Source of the DNA: Shewanella insulae
Lineage (GTDB): Bacteria; Pseudomonadota; Gammaproteobacteria; Enterobacterales; Shewanellaceae
Assembly (NCBI RefSeq): GCF_009831655.1
Contig: NZ_WRPA01000007.1
Coordinates: 124,001-188,000, forward strand
Direction: 5' to 3'
DNA length: 64,000 nt
Position numbers and translations under genes: made by a program. Below the pieces are notes generated by a model that ran no database searches, was not told the origin of the DNA, and saw nothing but the letters and a program-made list of their open reading frames with translations. Below, in pieces: positions 1 to 8,644 of the stretch. Every line of letters begins with the position of its first letter. Position 1 is the first letter of the stretch.

Positions 1-671
1 CCGAAGGCAAGAACTGGAAGACCGACCTTTCTGGCGGTATCCAGCGTGTGGCCATGAAACATGGCTGTATCCCATTTGGTAACGCCAAGGCCCGTTGTAT
101 CGTGTGGACCTTCCCGGATCAAGTGCCTGTTCACCGTGAGCCGCTGTACACGCCGCGCCGCGATCTCGTGTCTAAGTACCCAACGTACGACGACATGCAA
201 GTTCACCGTCTACCGACGCTGTACAAGTCTATCCAAGAGAAAGACACAGCAACTAAGTACCCACTGGGTCTTACTTCTGGTCGTCTGGTTGAGTACGAGG
301 GTGGTGGTGAAGAGTCTCGCTCTAACCCATGGCTGGCCGAGCTACAACAAGAGATGTTTGTTGAGATCCACCCAGGCGATGCTGCCGACCGTGGTATCCG
401 CAACGGCGATACCGTATGGCTGGAAGGCGCCGAAGGTGGCCGCATCAAGATCAAGGCCATGGTTACCCCTCGCGTTAAGCAAGGTGTTACCTGGATGCCA
501 TACCACTTTGCCGGTGTGATGCATGGTGAGAGCCTAGAGAATAACTATCCAGAAGGTACTGTGCCTTATGTGATTGGTGAGTCTGCGAACACGGCATTGA
601 CCTATGGTTATGACCCTGTCACGCAGATGCAAGAGACCAAAGCGTCGCTTTGTCAGATCACTAAAGCTTAA
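1..671 (+). CDS. fdhA: Formate dehydrogenase catalytic subunit, C-terminal part (5' truncated by window)
   Basis: Only the last 223 or so codons are present; the reading frame is open from base 3 with no start, so the gene begins before the window. The visible part looks like the molybdopterin-dinucleotide-binding domain that ends FdhG/FdhA-type oxidoreductases, including the stretch around VEIHPGDAADRG and the later GVTWMPYHF. The enzyme oxidises formate to CO2 at a Mo or W centre in the periplasm and passes electrons to the FeS subunit encoded 20 bases downstream. Identity rests on this domain plus the fdhB and fdhC neighbours. Selenocysteine use cannot be judged because the active-site region is missing. 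Confidence 0.9.
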   Translation, partial: EGKNWKTDLSGGIQRVAMKHGCIPFGNAKARCIVWTFPDQVPVHREPLYTPRRDLVSKYPTYDDMQVHRLPTLYKSIQEKDTATKYPLGLTSGRLVEYEGGGEESRSNPWLAELQQEMFVEIHPGDAADRGIRNGDTVWLEGAEGGRIKIKAMVTPRVKQGVTWMPYHFAGVMHGESLENNYPEGTVPYVIGESANTALTYGYDPVTQMQETKASLCQITKA

Positions 672-691
672 GTATCGGGAGATTTGCCAAT

Positions 692-1261
692 ATGGCTACA
701 ATGAAATTTTTATGTGATACCAAGCGCTGCATCGAATGTAACGGCTGTGTCACGGCATGTAAGAACGAAAACGACTCTGCACTGGAGTGGGGTATTCAAC
801 GTCGCCGCGTGGTGACCATCAACGACGGTCAGCCAGGCGAAGCCTCAATCTCTGTGGCTTGTATGCACTGTACCGACGCCCCTTGTCAGGCGGTTTGTCC
901 GGCAAACTGTTTCTACAAGACGGAAGACGGCCTGACGCTGCACAACAAAGATACCTGTATCGGTTGTGGCTACTGCCTGTACGCCTGTCCGTTCGGCGCG
1001 CCTCAGTTCCCTAAGCAGGGTGCCTTCGGCAGCCGCGGCAAGATGGATAAGTGTACCTTCTGTGCCGGTGGTCCTGAAGAGAACCACTCAGATGCAGAGC
1101 GTCAGAAATACGGTTCTAACCGTATTGCCGAAGGCAAGCTGCCTATGTGTGCCGAGTTGTGTGCGACTAAGTCGCTACTTGCCGGTGATGCTGAGGTTAT
1201 CTCAAACATCTTCCGCGAGCGTGTTGCATACCGTGGTTCGAAAAATGCGATTTGGGGTTAA
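692..1261 (+). CDS. fdhB: Formate dehydrogenase iron-sulfur subunit
   Basis: This 189-residue protein has the cysteine pattern of a four-cluster ferredoxin-like subunit: C13/C16/C19/C23, C57/C60/C65/C69, C89/C92/C95/C99 and a last group with C121/C124/C153/C157. It should carry electrons from the catalytic subunit to the membrane cytochrome b encoded next. It lies 20 bases after fdhA and is followed by fdhC, so the three form an operon. It is shorter than E. coli FdnH and lacks a C-terminal membrane anchor, as in the three-subunit Shewanella-type enzymes. Confidence 0.93.
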   Translation: MATMKFLCDTKRCIECNGCVTACKNENDSALEWGIQRRRVVTINDGQPGEASISVACMHCTDAPCQAVCPANCFYKTEDGLTLHNKDTCIGCGYCLYACPFGAPQFPKQGAFGSRGKMDKCTFCAGGPEENHSDAERQKYGSNRIAEGKLPMCAELCATKSLLAGDAEVISNIFRERVAYRGSKNAIWG

Positions 1262-1329
1262 TCCCCAGCTTGTATAAGGCCACAACAATCCACACCGGGC
1301 CTGCCCGGTGTGGACGATAAGGATGTAAT

Positions 1330-2322
1330 ATGAACAAATGGTTCAAACAATTTAGCGTGATCTTAGCGCTAGTGATAGGTACCACATTCAGTGCCCTGTC
1401 GTTCGCCCATGGCGATGCGACCGACCATACCCATGCCGCCACCGAGGGGCAGATCTGGTCGGAGATTCAGGCAGGCGCCACCGGATACACTACCTCTCAC
1501 GGTCAGTTCCACAATCAGCCGATCAACAGCTATGATCTGCGGGTACTCGAGCTTCGCAGCGACTGGCTGGCACCTGCCCTGATGGCGGCGCTGTTTGGCA
1601 TGATCATCATCTTCGTGCTGTTCATCAAGGTGAACGGTATCTCCAAGTTGCATCACGGCTTCTCGGGCAAGATGGTGTATCGCTGGTCGAAATTTGATGT
1701 CTCTATCCACTGGCTGGGGGCCATCCCTTGCCTGCTGTTGATCCTCACGGGTCTTACCCTGCTGGCGGGACGTTTCTTCTTCCAGCCATACCTGGGTGAA
1801 GGCTTCTGGGCCGGCCTGGTCTATGGTGCCAAGCAGATCCACGACTACATGGCGATCCCCTTCATGATCGGTTGGGCGCTGATGACCACACTGTGGGCCA
1901 AGAATCAGCTGCCTAAGATGTATGATGTTAAATGGTTCCTGGTCGTTGGTGGTTACATCAACTTCGGCCCCTTCAAGGGTAAGCACCCGGATGCCGGCTT
2001 TGCCAACGCCGGTGAGAAGATGTGGTTCTGGGCCTTCGCCCTGTTCGGCCTCATCATCTCGGCTTCAGGCATGTTGCTGCTGTTCCCGAACCTGTTCGAG
2101 CCCAGCCGCACCCTGAGCCTGATTGCCCTGGTTCTTCACTCTGTCAGTGCCATCGTTATCTGCGCCTTCTCTATCGTTCACATCTTCATGGCGACCGTGA
2201 TGTCAGAAGGTGGTATGGAGTGTATGGTGTCGGGTTACTGTGATGAAAACTGGGCGACCCAGCATCACAACCTTTGGTATGACGAGATCAAAGAAAATGG
2301 CACGCTGAAGTACAAAGAGTAA
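1330..2322 (+). CDS. fdhC: Formate dehydrogenase cytochrome b556 subunit
   Basis: The protein has 330 residues. It starts with a hydrophobic signal-like segment (about residues 1-27, ending near SFAHG), a periplasmic stretch, and then several membrane helices. Histidines in and near the helices (for example SIHWLGAIPCLLL and KQIHDYMAIPFMIGW) are of the kind that bind b-type haem in the FdnI/FdoI family. It would pass electrons from FdhB to the quinone pool. It closes the operon: a strong terminator follows 38 bases after the stop. Confidence 0.92.
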   Translation: MNKWFKQFSVILALVIGTTFSALSFAHGDATDHTHAATEGQIWSEIQAGATGYTTSHGQFHNQPINSYDLRVLELRSDWLAPALMAALFGMIIIFVLFIKVNGISKLHHGFSGKMVYRWSKFDVSIHWLGAIPCLLLILTGLTLLAGRFFFQPYLGEGFWAGLVYGAKQIHDYMAIPFMIGWALMTTLWAKNQLPKMYDVKWFLVVGGYINFGPFKGKHPDAGFANAGEKMWFWAFALFGLIISASGMLLLFPNLFEPSRTLSLIALVLHSVSAIVICAFSIVHIFMATVMSEGGMECMVSGYCDENWATQHHNLWYDEIKENGTLKYKE

Positions 2323-2360
2323 GGCGTTAGCCGTTCGTATCAGCCTTTGGTACTAACATG

Positions 2361-2399
2361 AAAAAACACCTCGCCGGGTTACCGACGGGGTGTTTTTTT
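2361..2399 (+). terminator. Rho-independent terminator of the fdh operon
   Basis: An A-run, a GC-rich hairpin with arms around CACCTCGCCGG and CCGACGGGGTG, and a closing run of seven T. It lies just after fdhC and before an intergenic stretch without coding signal. Confidence 0.85.
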
Positions 2400-2601
2400 A
2401 TGCCTGTCGTTTTGATGCCCGCATTTTATGTGTGCATAAGCTCGAAGGTTTGTGTCTGTAGCTGTGAGTGATAGTCGCTGTTTGCAACATCAGCTGTTAG
2501 CGATACTAGCTGTTTGCAATATTAGTCATTGAGAATGTTGACAATAACCCTTAAGCCGCTAAGTTGTGAAGGGAGCGATTTTCACGATAAAGGAGTTGAA
2601 T
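2400..2601. other. Intergenic stretch with an imperfect direct repeat
   Basis: About 200 bases between the fdh terminator and the next gene contain no credible ORF. The segment GCTGTTTGCAACATCAG at 2477-2493 recurs at 2509-2525 with two mismatches, 32 bases apart. The ribosome binding site AAGGAG of the next gene lies at 2590-2595. No function is assigned to the repeat. Confidence 0.4.
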
Positions 2602-2955
2602 ATGATCAGAGGGATTTTGATGGCACTCGCCCTGAGCGGGGGTGTTAGTGTGAGCTTTAGTAGCCTAGCCGATACCTTTAAGGTGACCTCAGAGGTCTGC
2701 CTGCAAGGTGAGGTGCTTGGCGCGCCAACCTTTGTGATAGATACGGTAAAGGCAGAGCAGATGACACTGGCGGACAAGTATCAATATAGCGTCAAGGTAA
2801 GTCCACACAATGCGGCTCAGGTGTCGGTAGATTTCAGCCTGAGTGGTGAGGGCTATGAGACAGCCTCACAGGCCATAGTCGACCTGGACAAGGCCGCCTT
2901 GCTCAATTTTGGTGACCAGACATTTAGCTTCCTCATCAACAGGGTAGGTGACTAA
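2602..2955 (+). CDS. Small exported protein of unknown function
   Basis: I do not recognise a family. The start at 2602 is chosen over the upstream in-frame ATG at 2566 because AAGGAG sits seven bases before it and the protein then begins directly with a signal peptide (about residues 1-23, cut after SLA-DT). The mature part is about 94 residues, beta-rich in appearance, with one cysteine near its N-terminus (EVCLQGE) and no obvious catalytic motif. It is convergent with the prepilin gene that ends 38 bases away. A secreted or periplasmic role is the most that can be inferred. Confidence 0.7.
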   Translation: MIRGILMALALSGGVSVSFSSLADTFKVTSEVCLQGEVLGAPTFVIDTVKAEQMTLADKYQYSVKVSPHNAAQVSVDFSLSGEGYETASQAIVDLDKAALLNFGDQTFSFLINRVGD

Positions 2956-2992
2956 GTGGTCGTTACTCTGCGATTTAATCCAGCCTTGCCCA

Positions 2993-3514
2993 TTAACAGT
3001 CGCTGTCTATGACAGTCGTGGTGACTATCTTGGTCTGGGTGCCGGATTTAGTGTCGACCCTGAGGTAGCAGGCGAGGGCATCATCAGCCAGGAGATCCCC
3101 AGGGGTCTTAAACAGGCTGCGCTGGCCGATGCGCAGCTCGATATCCTTTTGGGTCCAGCTGGCCCCGTAGAACCATTCCTTCATGGTGACTGTCAGCAGT
3201 TGGGGCACGGCGTCGCCGCGCCACTCAGGATAGCCATACCTCACCAGTATTTTCTGTTTATCTCCCGGATTGAGGAAGTAGCTTGCCTGTTCTTGCTGGG
3301 TTACGCCTGAGATGGCCGAGCGGGCGTAGACCAGCCGATTCGCGGCCTGCACCGAGGCCTCTAGCTGCTGGAGCTGGGCAACTCTCGCCTCGCGCGTCAG
3401 GCTCAGCCATCTGCTGGCGGCTGCAACGCTGAGAATGGCCAGAATGACGATCACTACCACCATCTCTATCAGGGTAAAGCCAGAGGCTCCTTTGTGTCTC
3501 ATGGTTACTCGCAT
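2993..3514 (-). CDS. Type IV prepilin-like protein
   Basis: The N-terminus carries a class III leader, GFTLIEMVVVIVILAILS, with the expected Gly at the cleavage point, Glu five residues into the mature protein and a long hydrophobic helix. The total is 173 residues, typical for a pilin or a minor pseudopilin. The C-terminal half has two cysteines (ACYLR and the final SDC) that could form the pilin disulfide. No pilus assembly genes are adjacent. An alternative ATG four codons downstream (3502) is equally plausible because neither start has a strong ribosome binding site. Confidence 0.82.
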   Translation of the reverse strand: MRVTMRHKGASGFTLIEMVVVIVILAILSVAAASRWLSLTREARVAQLQQLEASVQAANRLVYARSAISGVTQQEQASYFLNPGDKQKILVRYGYPEWRGDAVPQLLTVTMKEWFYGASWTQKDIELRIGQRSLFKTPGDLLADDALACYLRVDTKSGTQTKIVTTTVIDSDC

Positions 3515-3517
3515 CTT

Positions 3518-3566
3518 CAGACTAACGGTTTGGCATTTAACAAAGTGGAGGCAGACTAACCGTTAG
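3518..3566. repeat. Direct and inverted repeat upstream of the prepilin gene
   Basis: CAGACTAACGGTT at 3518-3530 recurs as CAGACTAACCGTT at 3552-3564 (one mismatch, 34 bases apart). The arm CTAACGGTT (3522-3530) is also the inverse of AACCGTTAG (3558-3566). The pair begins just upstream of the prepilin start on the minus strand, so it could be an operator or mRNA leader structure. Confidence 0.45.
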
Positions 3567-3729
3567 AGAGACATTTGCAAGCAAAACCGAGTCTGATTTT
3601 GCAATAACCTATTGAATGCTAACTGGATGTTTTCGGCCTGTTGCGTTCTGGTTTTAATCTTGTTGTTGGGTCGCCAGTTAGGCCGAGATGACCTAAGCTC
3701 AAGCTAGTCTCAACAAGCAGGAGAGAGAG

Positions 3730-5109
3730 ATGGAGAGCAAAGTGGTAAGCGACAGCATGGGCGATCTCAACATTCCCGCCGATGCCTTGTATGGTGCCCA
3801 GACGGCGCGGGCGATCAAGAACTTTCCCGTGAGTGGTCGTCCCATGCCCCGCGGCTTCATCCGCGCCTTACTGCTGGCTAAGCTCGCCGCCGCCGAAGCC
3901 AATGTGACTCTCAGGCTGCTTGCGCCCAATATCGCCCCGGCGGTCGCCCAGGCGGTACAGGAGCTGCTGGCGGATCCCCATATGATGCGCCATTTCCCTA
4001 TCGACATGTTCCAGACCGGCTCGGGCACCAGCAGTAACATGAATGCCAACGAGGTGCTCGCAACCCTGGTGTCTAATAGCCTGGGTCAGGCGGTGCATCC
4101 TAACGACGTGATCAACCTGGGGCAGAGCAGTAACGACATCATTCCCAGCGCCATACATATCAGCGCCCTGCTGGCGGTGGAGCAGTCGCTGCTGCCTTCG
4201 CTAACCCTATTGTCGCAGACTATCACGACTAAGGCGCAGCAGCTGGCCGATGTTACCAAGACGGGGCGTACCCATCTGATGGATGCCATGCCAGTTCGTT
4301 TCGATCAGGTGTTGGGGGGCTGGGCGAGTCAGATCGATGATTGCCGTGAGCGCATAGCGAGCCAAGGCGACGCCCTGGCCCAGCTGCCCGTGGGCGGCAC
4401 GGCGGTGGGGACTGGGGTCAACACCCATGAGGAGTTCTCTAAGGTGTTTTGCGAGAGGCTCAGCGCCCTGACCCGTACCCAGTTTCGCCCGGCGGATAAC
4501 CTCTTTAGCCGTATGGCCAGCCATGATACCGCCGTCGCCCTATCGGGCCAGCTGAAGACGCTGGCGGTAGCCATCATGAAGATCAGTAACGACCTGCGCT
4601 GGATGAACTCGGGGCCGCTGGCGGGCCTGGGGGAGATCAGCCTGCAACCCCTGCAGCCGGGCTCCTCTATCATGCCGGGCAAGGTGAACCCTGTGATTCC
4701 CGAGTCCGCCTGCATGGTGGCGGCGCAGGTGATGGGCAAGGACATGGCGATCACCATCGCCGGTCAGTCCGGCAATTTCGAGCTTAACGTGATGCAGCCG
4801 CTTATCGCGGTTAACCTGTTAGAAAGCATAGAGAGCCTCAGCAATGTGTCGCGCCTGCTGGCCGACAAGGCCATCGCCAGTTTTGTGGTGAATCGAGACA
4901 AGATAGCCGACTCCCTGCATCGCAATCCTATACTGGTCACCGCCCTGAGCCCCAGGGTGGGCTATGTACAGGCGGCTAAGATAGTCAAACAGGCCTATCA
5001 GGATAGGCGACCCATACTCGAGGTTGCCATGGAGCTCACCGACCTTAGCGAGGAGGAGCTCAGACGCCTGCTGGATCCCGAGCGCCTGACCCGTGGCGGC
5101 CTATCCTAG
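3730..5109 (+). CDS. fumC: Class II fumarate hydratase
   Basis: This 459-residue member of the fumarase/aspartase superfamily should interconvert fumarate and malate in the cytosol. It shows the family signature GSSIMPGKVNP, the HFPIDMFQTGSGTSSNMN substrate-site segment, SSNDIIPSAIH, TGRTHLMDA and GNFELNV. PGKVNP is the fumarase form of the signature (aspartases usually have PAKVNP), although the following VIPES is closer to aspartase, so an aspartase-like activity is not fully excluded. The ribosome binding site AGGAGAGAG precedes the ATG. It stands alone and its stop is only 20 bases from a convergent gene. Confidence 0.85.
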   Translation: MESKVVSDSMGDLNIPADALYGAQTARAIKNFPVSGRPMPRGFIRALLLAKLAAAEANVTLRLLAPNIAPAVAQAVQELLADPHMMRHFPIDMFQTGSGTSSNMNANEVLATLVSNSLGQAVHPNDVINLGQSSNDIIPSAIHISALLAVEQSLLPSLTLLSQTITTKAQQLADVTKTGRTHLMDAMPVRFDQVLGGWASQIDDCRERIASQGDALAQLPVGGTAVGTGVNTHEEFSKVFCERLSALTRTQFRPADNLFSRMASHDTAVALSGQLKTLAVAIMKISNDLRWMNSGPLAGLGEISLQPLQPGSSIMPGKVNPVIPESACMVAAQVMGKDMAITIAGQSGNFELNVMQPLIAVNLLESIESLSNVSRLLADKAIASFVVNRDKIADSLHRNPILVTALSPRVGYVQAAKIVKQAYQDRRPILEVAMELTDLSEEELRRLLDPERLTRGGLS

Positions 5110-5129
5110 CGATTATCGGCCACAGCGGT

Positions 5130-6233
5130 CTATAAAATATGGGTGGTGAGCCGATAAGTTTGCATTTCCTCTCTAGACATCCAATGGGCGCCTTGTGCAG
5201 GGGCCGAGGTGAGGGTAAACAGGTAGAAGGGAACCCCTTGTTTGCCCAGCATTTGGCTGAAGTAGGTCGCCTGACTGCGGTGAGCCTCGTCGTTGTAAGG
5301 GATATCTGTGGCGTCTTTGTCCAGCTCGCTGTCGCTCCAGCTGTGTACACCAATTTGTTGATTTCGTTCTAGGCTGAGGCCCGTAATCTTAGGTTCTAGG
5401 GTCCGATTGACTCCGGCGGCGAACAGATCTGTGGCGCCGGAGAAGACGCGTCCCGAGCGGCTGACCTTGGTATCTAGCTTATGGTCTCGGACAAGTAAGC
5501 CTGTGTACATGTTGATCTCATCATCGGCGGAGCCGCCAACAAAGTTATCGAATATCAGCACTTTCTTCTGCTTAGGGTAATGATCCACCAAACGTTTTAG
5601 TGCCTGATAGCTGGTGATTCCTAGGGTGGAGTTTGCGGGGTTGTCACACTCCTCTGTGCACCATTGGTTGTTGATCAGAGGCTCGAAATAGTTGCTGGTG
5701 AGAATCTCGATACTAGCGCCATGCTCCTGAGGCGAGAAGAGGGTCGAACCTATTGCCGAGGAATATTCCAACCAGTCGGTGACAAAGGTCAGTTGGAGGT
5801 ACTGCTTCTTCTCATTCGTGTGTAGCTCGAAGATACTCTTGTCGCCTTGCTCTTGTCGCTGTGCATTTGAGCAGTCGAAACTGTCGATGCGATGCGGGCC
5901 GGAGAAGATCTGACAACCCAGCAGCTGCGATTCATCAAATTTGATCGCTAAGGTGAGGCTATGGCCCGTCTCGCTGCTCAGGGCCAGCAGTAAGTACGGA
6001 ATCTGCTTCTGGGTGTCGACGAAGACGTCGGCGTATTCCAGCCTGTCGTAGTGAGTGTGTTGGTACTCGAGTTGAATCGAAGAGAATATCGGCTCACGCT
6101 CCTGAATCAATGCTTCGAGTTTCTCCTGGCTAAAGACGAAGTTAGCCAGTGGAGCTTGTGGCCTAGGTTGGTCGGCGTTACAGCCAACTAGGCCGCTAAA
6201 TATCAGCAGCAGGGGTAGGGTAAAACGTAGCAT
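5130..6233 (-). CDS. Lipoprotein with a ClpP/crotonase-like (COG3904-type) domain
   Basis: The 367-residue product starts with a lipoprotein signal with lipobox LVGC (Cys18). Its C-terminal third resembles periplasmic ClpP-fold proteins of the COG3904 type: a strand KVLIFDNFVGGSADDEINMY (about 224-243), a motif SGATDLFAAG with Ser265 in the place of the nucleophile, IGVHSW with His297, and an ending FTLTSAPAQGAHWMSREEM. The first 200 residues match nothing I know and contain a C-x3-C pair near residue 192. It is probably anchored in the envelope and faces the periplasm; whether it is an active peptidase is unknown. Confidence 0.7.
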   Translation of the reverse strand: MLRFTLPLLLIFSGLVGCNADQPRPQAPLANFVFSQEKLEALIQEREPIFSSIQLEYQHTHYDRLEYADVFVDTQKQIPYLLLALSSETGHSLTLAIKFDESQLLGCQIFSGPHRIDSFDCSNAQRQEQGDKSIFELHTNEKKQYLQLTFVTDWLEYSSAIGSTLFSPQEHGASIEILTSNYFEPLINNQWCTEECDNPANSTLGITSYQALKRLVDHYPKQKKVLIFDNFVGGSADDEINMYTGLLVRDHKLDTKVSRSGRVFSGATDLFAAGVNRTLEPKITGLSLERNQQIGVHSWSDSELDKDATDIPYNDEAHRSQATYFSQMLGKQGVPFYLFTLTSAPAQGAHWMSREEMQTYRLTTHIL

Positions 6234-6357
6234 GGCGGTCTCCTCTGATGAAAAGTCTCAGTGTAATGAGGACCGCAGCTAATTACTGTCAGCAGTTTGT
6301 ATTGCTTTGTCAGTTGGCCAAGTTTGGTGAGAAGTTTTGGGAGTTGCAGGGCATAGC

Positions 6358-6382
6358 AAAAAGGCATCCCTGGGGATGCCTT
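6358..6382 (-). terminator. Terminator after yqhD-like gene
   Basis: Read on the minus strand this is GGCATCC, a short loop, GGATGCC and then a run of five T. It starts about 20 bases after the stop of the alcohol dehydrogenase gene. Confidence 0.8.
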
Positions 6383-6403
6383 CATCGTTTAGTGTTGTGG
6401 GCC

Positions 6404-7567
6404 TTACCAGGCCTGCTGCAGGATCTCGCGGCTGATATCCAGGCCGAGATCGCCAGACTCTGACAGGGCGGTCATGCCGTGGGCTTCCAGTGCCGCGACT
6501 ATGTCGTCGATCTGCTCCTGGGCAATATCATAGTCGCGCAGGCGGGTCTTGAGACCAAGTTGCTGGAAGAACTGCTCAGTCTTGTCGATCGCCAGATCGA
6601 CACGGCTGGCTTCGTCGCCTTCTGTGATGTCCCACACGCGCTCGGCGTATTGCAGCAGCTTGGCGTGTTTCTGGGTCTTGCGTACGCGCCAGACCGACGG
6701 CAACACGGCGGCCAGGGTCTGGGCGTGGTCGATGCCAAACAGGGCCGTCAGCTCGTGACCTATCATATGGGTCGTCCAGTCAAACGGCACGCCGGCGCCT
6801 ATCATGCCATTGAGGGCCGAGGTGGCACTCCACATCAGGTTGGCTCTGGCATTATAGTTCTCTGGCTCTTCCAGTGTGACGGGGCCAATCTCGATCAGGG
6901 TGCGCATGATTCCTTCGGCGGTTCTGTCCTGTACCCGGCCGTCTACCGGATAGGTGGCATATTGCTCCAGCACGTGGACGAAGGCGTCTACCACACCGTT
7001 AGCCACCTGAATCTTTGGCAGGGTGAAGGTCAGGGTTGGATCCAGCAGCGAGAAGGTCGGGTAGATACTGGGATGGTTAACCGGGAACTTGCCGCCGTTA
7101 TAGCTCACCACGCCGAAGGCGTTCATCTCTGAGCCTGTGGCAGGCAGCGTGGCTATGGTGCCCAGTGGTAACACCTGATCCGCCTCGACCGGTACTGGGG
7201 CGAAACCGTGGAACAGCAGGCTGGCGCTGTCACCTTCGAAGCGGGTCGCCAGGGCGATGAACTTGGTGCCATCTATCACAGAGCCGCCACCGACCGCCAG
7301 CAGGAAGTCGATAGACTCCTCTCTTGCCAGCTTGGCCGCCTTGGCGAGGGTCTCATACTGTGGGTTGGCCTCGATGCCGCCGAATTCGACGACGGTGCGA
7401 TCGCCCAGGGCGCTGAGCACCTTGTCCAGGGTGCCGAAGCGTTTTACGCTGCCGCCGCCATAGGTCACCATGACGCGGGCGCCGGCGGGGATCAGCTTGT
7501 CTAGCTCGGCCAGGCGATCTTTACCGAAGACGATCTGGGTGGGATTGCGATAATCGAAGTTAAGCAT
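6404..7567 (-). CDS. yqhD: Iron-dependent alcohol dehydrogenase / aldehyde reductase, YqhD type
   Basis: The 387-residue protein aligns by eye with E. coli YqhD along its length: TYGGGSVKRFG, LAVGGGSVIDGTKFI (nucleotide binding), LPATGSEMNAFGV, VANGVVDAFVH and GHELTALFGIDHAQTLA, which carry the metal-binding Asp and His residues. YqhD is an NADPH-dependent reductase that clears short-chain and lipid-peroxidation aldehydes. The start at 7567 is preferred to the GTG at 7585 because it has AAGG upstream and gives the usual N-terminus MLNFDYRNPT. It is divergent from an AraC gene, the same arrangement as yqhD-yqhC in E. coli. Confidence 0.93.
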   Translation of the reverse strand: MLNFDYRNPTQIVFGKDRLAELDKLIPAGARVMVTYGGGSVKRFGTLDKVLSALGDRTVVEFGGIEANPQYETLAKAAKLAREESIDFLLAVGGGSVIDGTKFIALATRFEGDSASLLFHGFAPVPVEADQVLPLGTIATLPATGSEMNAFGVVSYNGGKFPVNHPSIYPTFSLLDPTLTFTLPKIQVANGVVDAFVHVLEQYATYPVDGRVQDRTAEGIMRTLIEIGPVTLEEPENYNARANLMWSATSALNGMIGAGVPFDWTTHMIGHELTALFGIDHAQTLAAVLPSVWRVRKTQKHAKLLQYAERVWDITEGDEASRVDLAIDKTEQFFQQLGLKTRLRDYDIAQEQIDDIVAALEAHGMTALSESGDLGLDISREILQQAW

Positions 7568-7771
7568 GGGGATACCTTGTGTCACCTAATAATATGCTGC
7601 ACATACTAGTCTCTTGGCGCGAGTTTTAAATACCTATTGCTGCACGCCTCTTGCCTATTTCTGCTTTATTAGGTTTAAAAGGAGTAATTTTGATTATTTT
7701 TGATGCCTTTTTCTGCTTGGATGATATTATCGCCGTCAATTGAGTCCTTATCCTGTCCCAAGAGGTGGAGT

Positions 7772-8638
7772 GTGAAGAGTATTGCCGAGTTGATGTCTGA
7801 GCTGGCCCCGGATGAGGGGATGAACGACAGCGTATTGCCAGGTATCAAGCTGTTTCGCTGCTCCGCCTACGGTGCCCGCGGCCCCTTGTGTTACTCCCAA
7901 GGGATCATGATAGTGGGGCAGGGTAAGAAGCGTATCTATCTGGATAACAGGGTGTTTGACTATGATCCTCAGAACACCCTGGTGATGACAGTGCCCATGC
8001 CGGTGGAGTGTGAGACCTTCGCCAGCAAGGAGGAGCCAGTGCTGGTGATGATGATAGATATAGAGCTGGCGCAGCTTAATCGCCTCATCCCCATCATGGA
8101 TAACCACCACAGGGTGCCCCAGGCCCTGGGCGAGTCGCGACTGCCGGGCTATTTCATCGCCCCGACCGGCGAGGCGATAGAGTGCAGCATTCATCGTCTG
8201 CTGCAGGCGTTGCAATCACCGTTGGAGGCCGAGGCGCTGGGTGAGGCCATGGTGCTGGAGATCCTATATCGCCTGCTGGCCCTGCCCAACGCGGCGCCCT
8301 TATATGCCCTGGCACTGAGCCATACCCGGCTGTCGCGCATCGACAAGGCGCTGAGCTATCTACATAAACACTATGCCGCCAGCATAGAGGTGGATCATCT
8401 CGCGGCCCTGGTGAACATGAGCCCCTCGGCGTTTCATCGCTGCTTCAAGGAGGTGACCGCCTCGTCACCGATCCAGTACCTGAAGAAGCTGCGCCTGAAC
8501 AAGGCCAAGGAGCTGTTGCAGCGCCCCGGGGTGAAGGTGAAGCAGGCCGCCATCGAGGTGGGCTACGAGAGCCCGGCTCAGTTTAGCCGCGAGTTCAAAC
8601 GCTACTTCAGCCACAGCCCGGGGGAGTGTGTCAGGTAA
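7772..8638 (+). CDS. yqhC: AraC-family regulator, YqhC-like
   Basis: The GTG at 7772 follows AGAGGTGGAG and gives a 288-residue protein. The N-terminal part is the AraC-N type (about residues 1-170) and the C-terminal 100 residues hold two helix-turn-helix motifs (IEVDHLAALVNMSPSAFHRCFKEV and VKQAAIEVGYESPAQFSREFKRYF). In E. coli, YqhC sits beside yqhD and activates it in response to aldehydes, and the same divergent layout here suggests the same target. The upstream ATG at 7700 is rejected because it has no ribosome binding site. Confidence 0.85.
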   Translation: MKSIAELMSELAPDEGMNDSVLPGIKLFRCSAYGARGPLCYSQGIMIVGQGKKRIYLDNRVFDYDPQNTLVMTVPMPVECETFASKEEPVLVMMIDIELAQLNRLIPIMDNHHRVPQALGESRLPGYFIAPTGEAIECSIHRLLQALQSPLEAEALGEAMVLEILYRLLALPNAAPLYALALSHTRLSRIDKALSYLHKHYAASIEVDHLAALVNMSPSAFHRCFKEVTASSPIQYLKKLRLNKAKELLQRPGVKVKQAAIEVGYESPAQFSREFKRYFSHSPGECVR

Positions 8639-8644
8639 GGGGGT

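Noticed and set aside
1369..1986. 205-codon minus-strand frame
   Set aside because: Antisense shadow of fdhC.
6479..7132. 217-codon plus-strand frame
   Set aside because: Antisense shadow of the yqhD-like gene.
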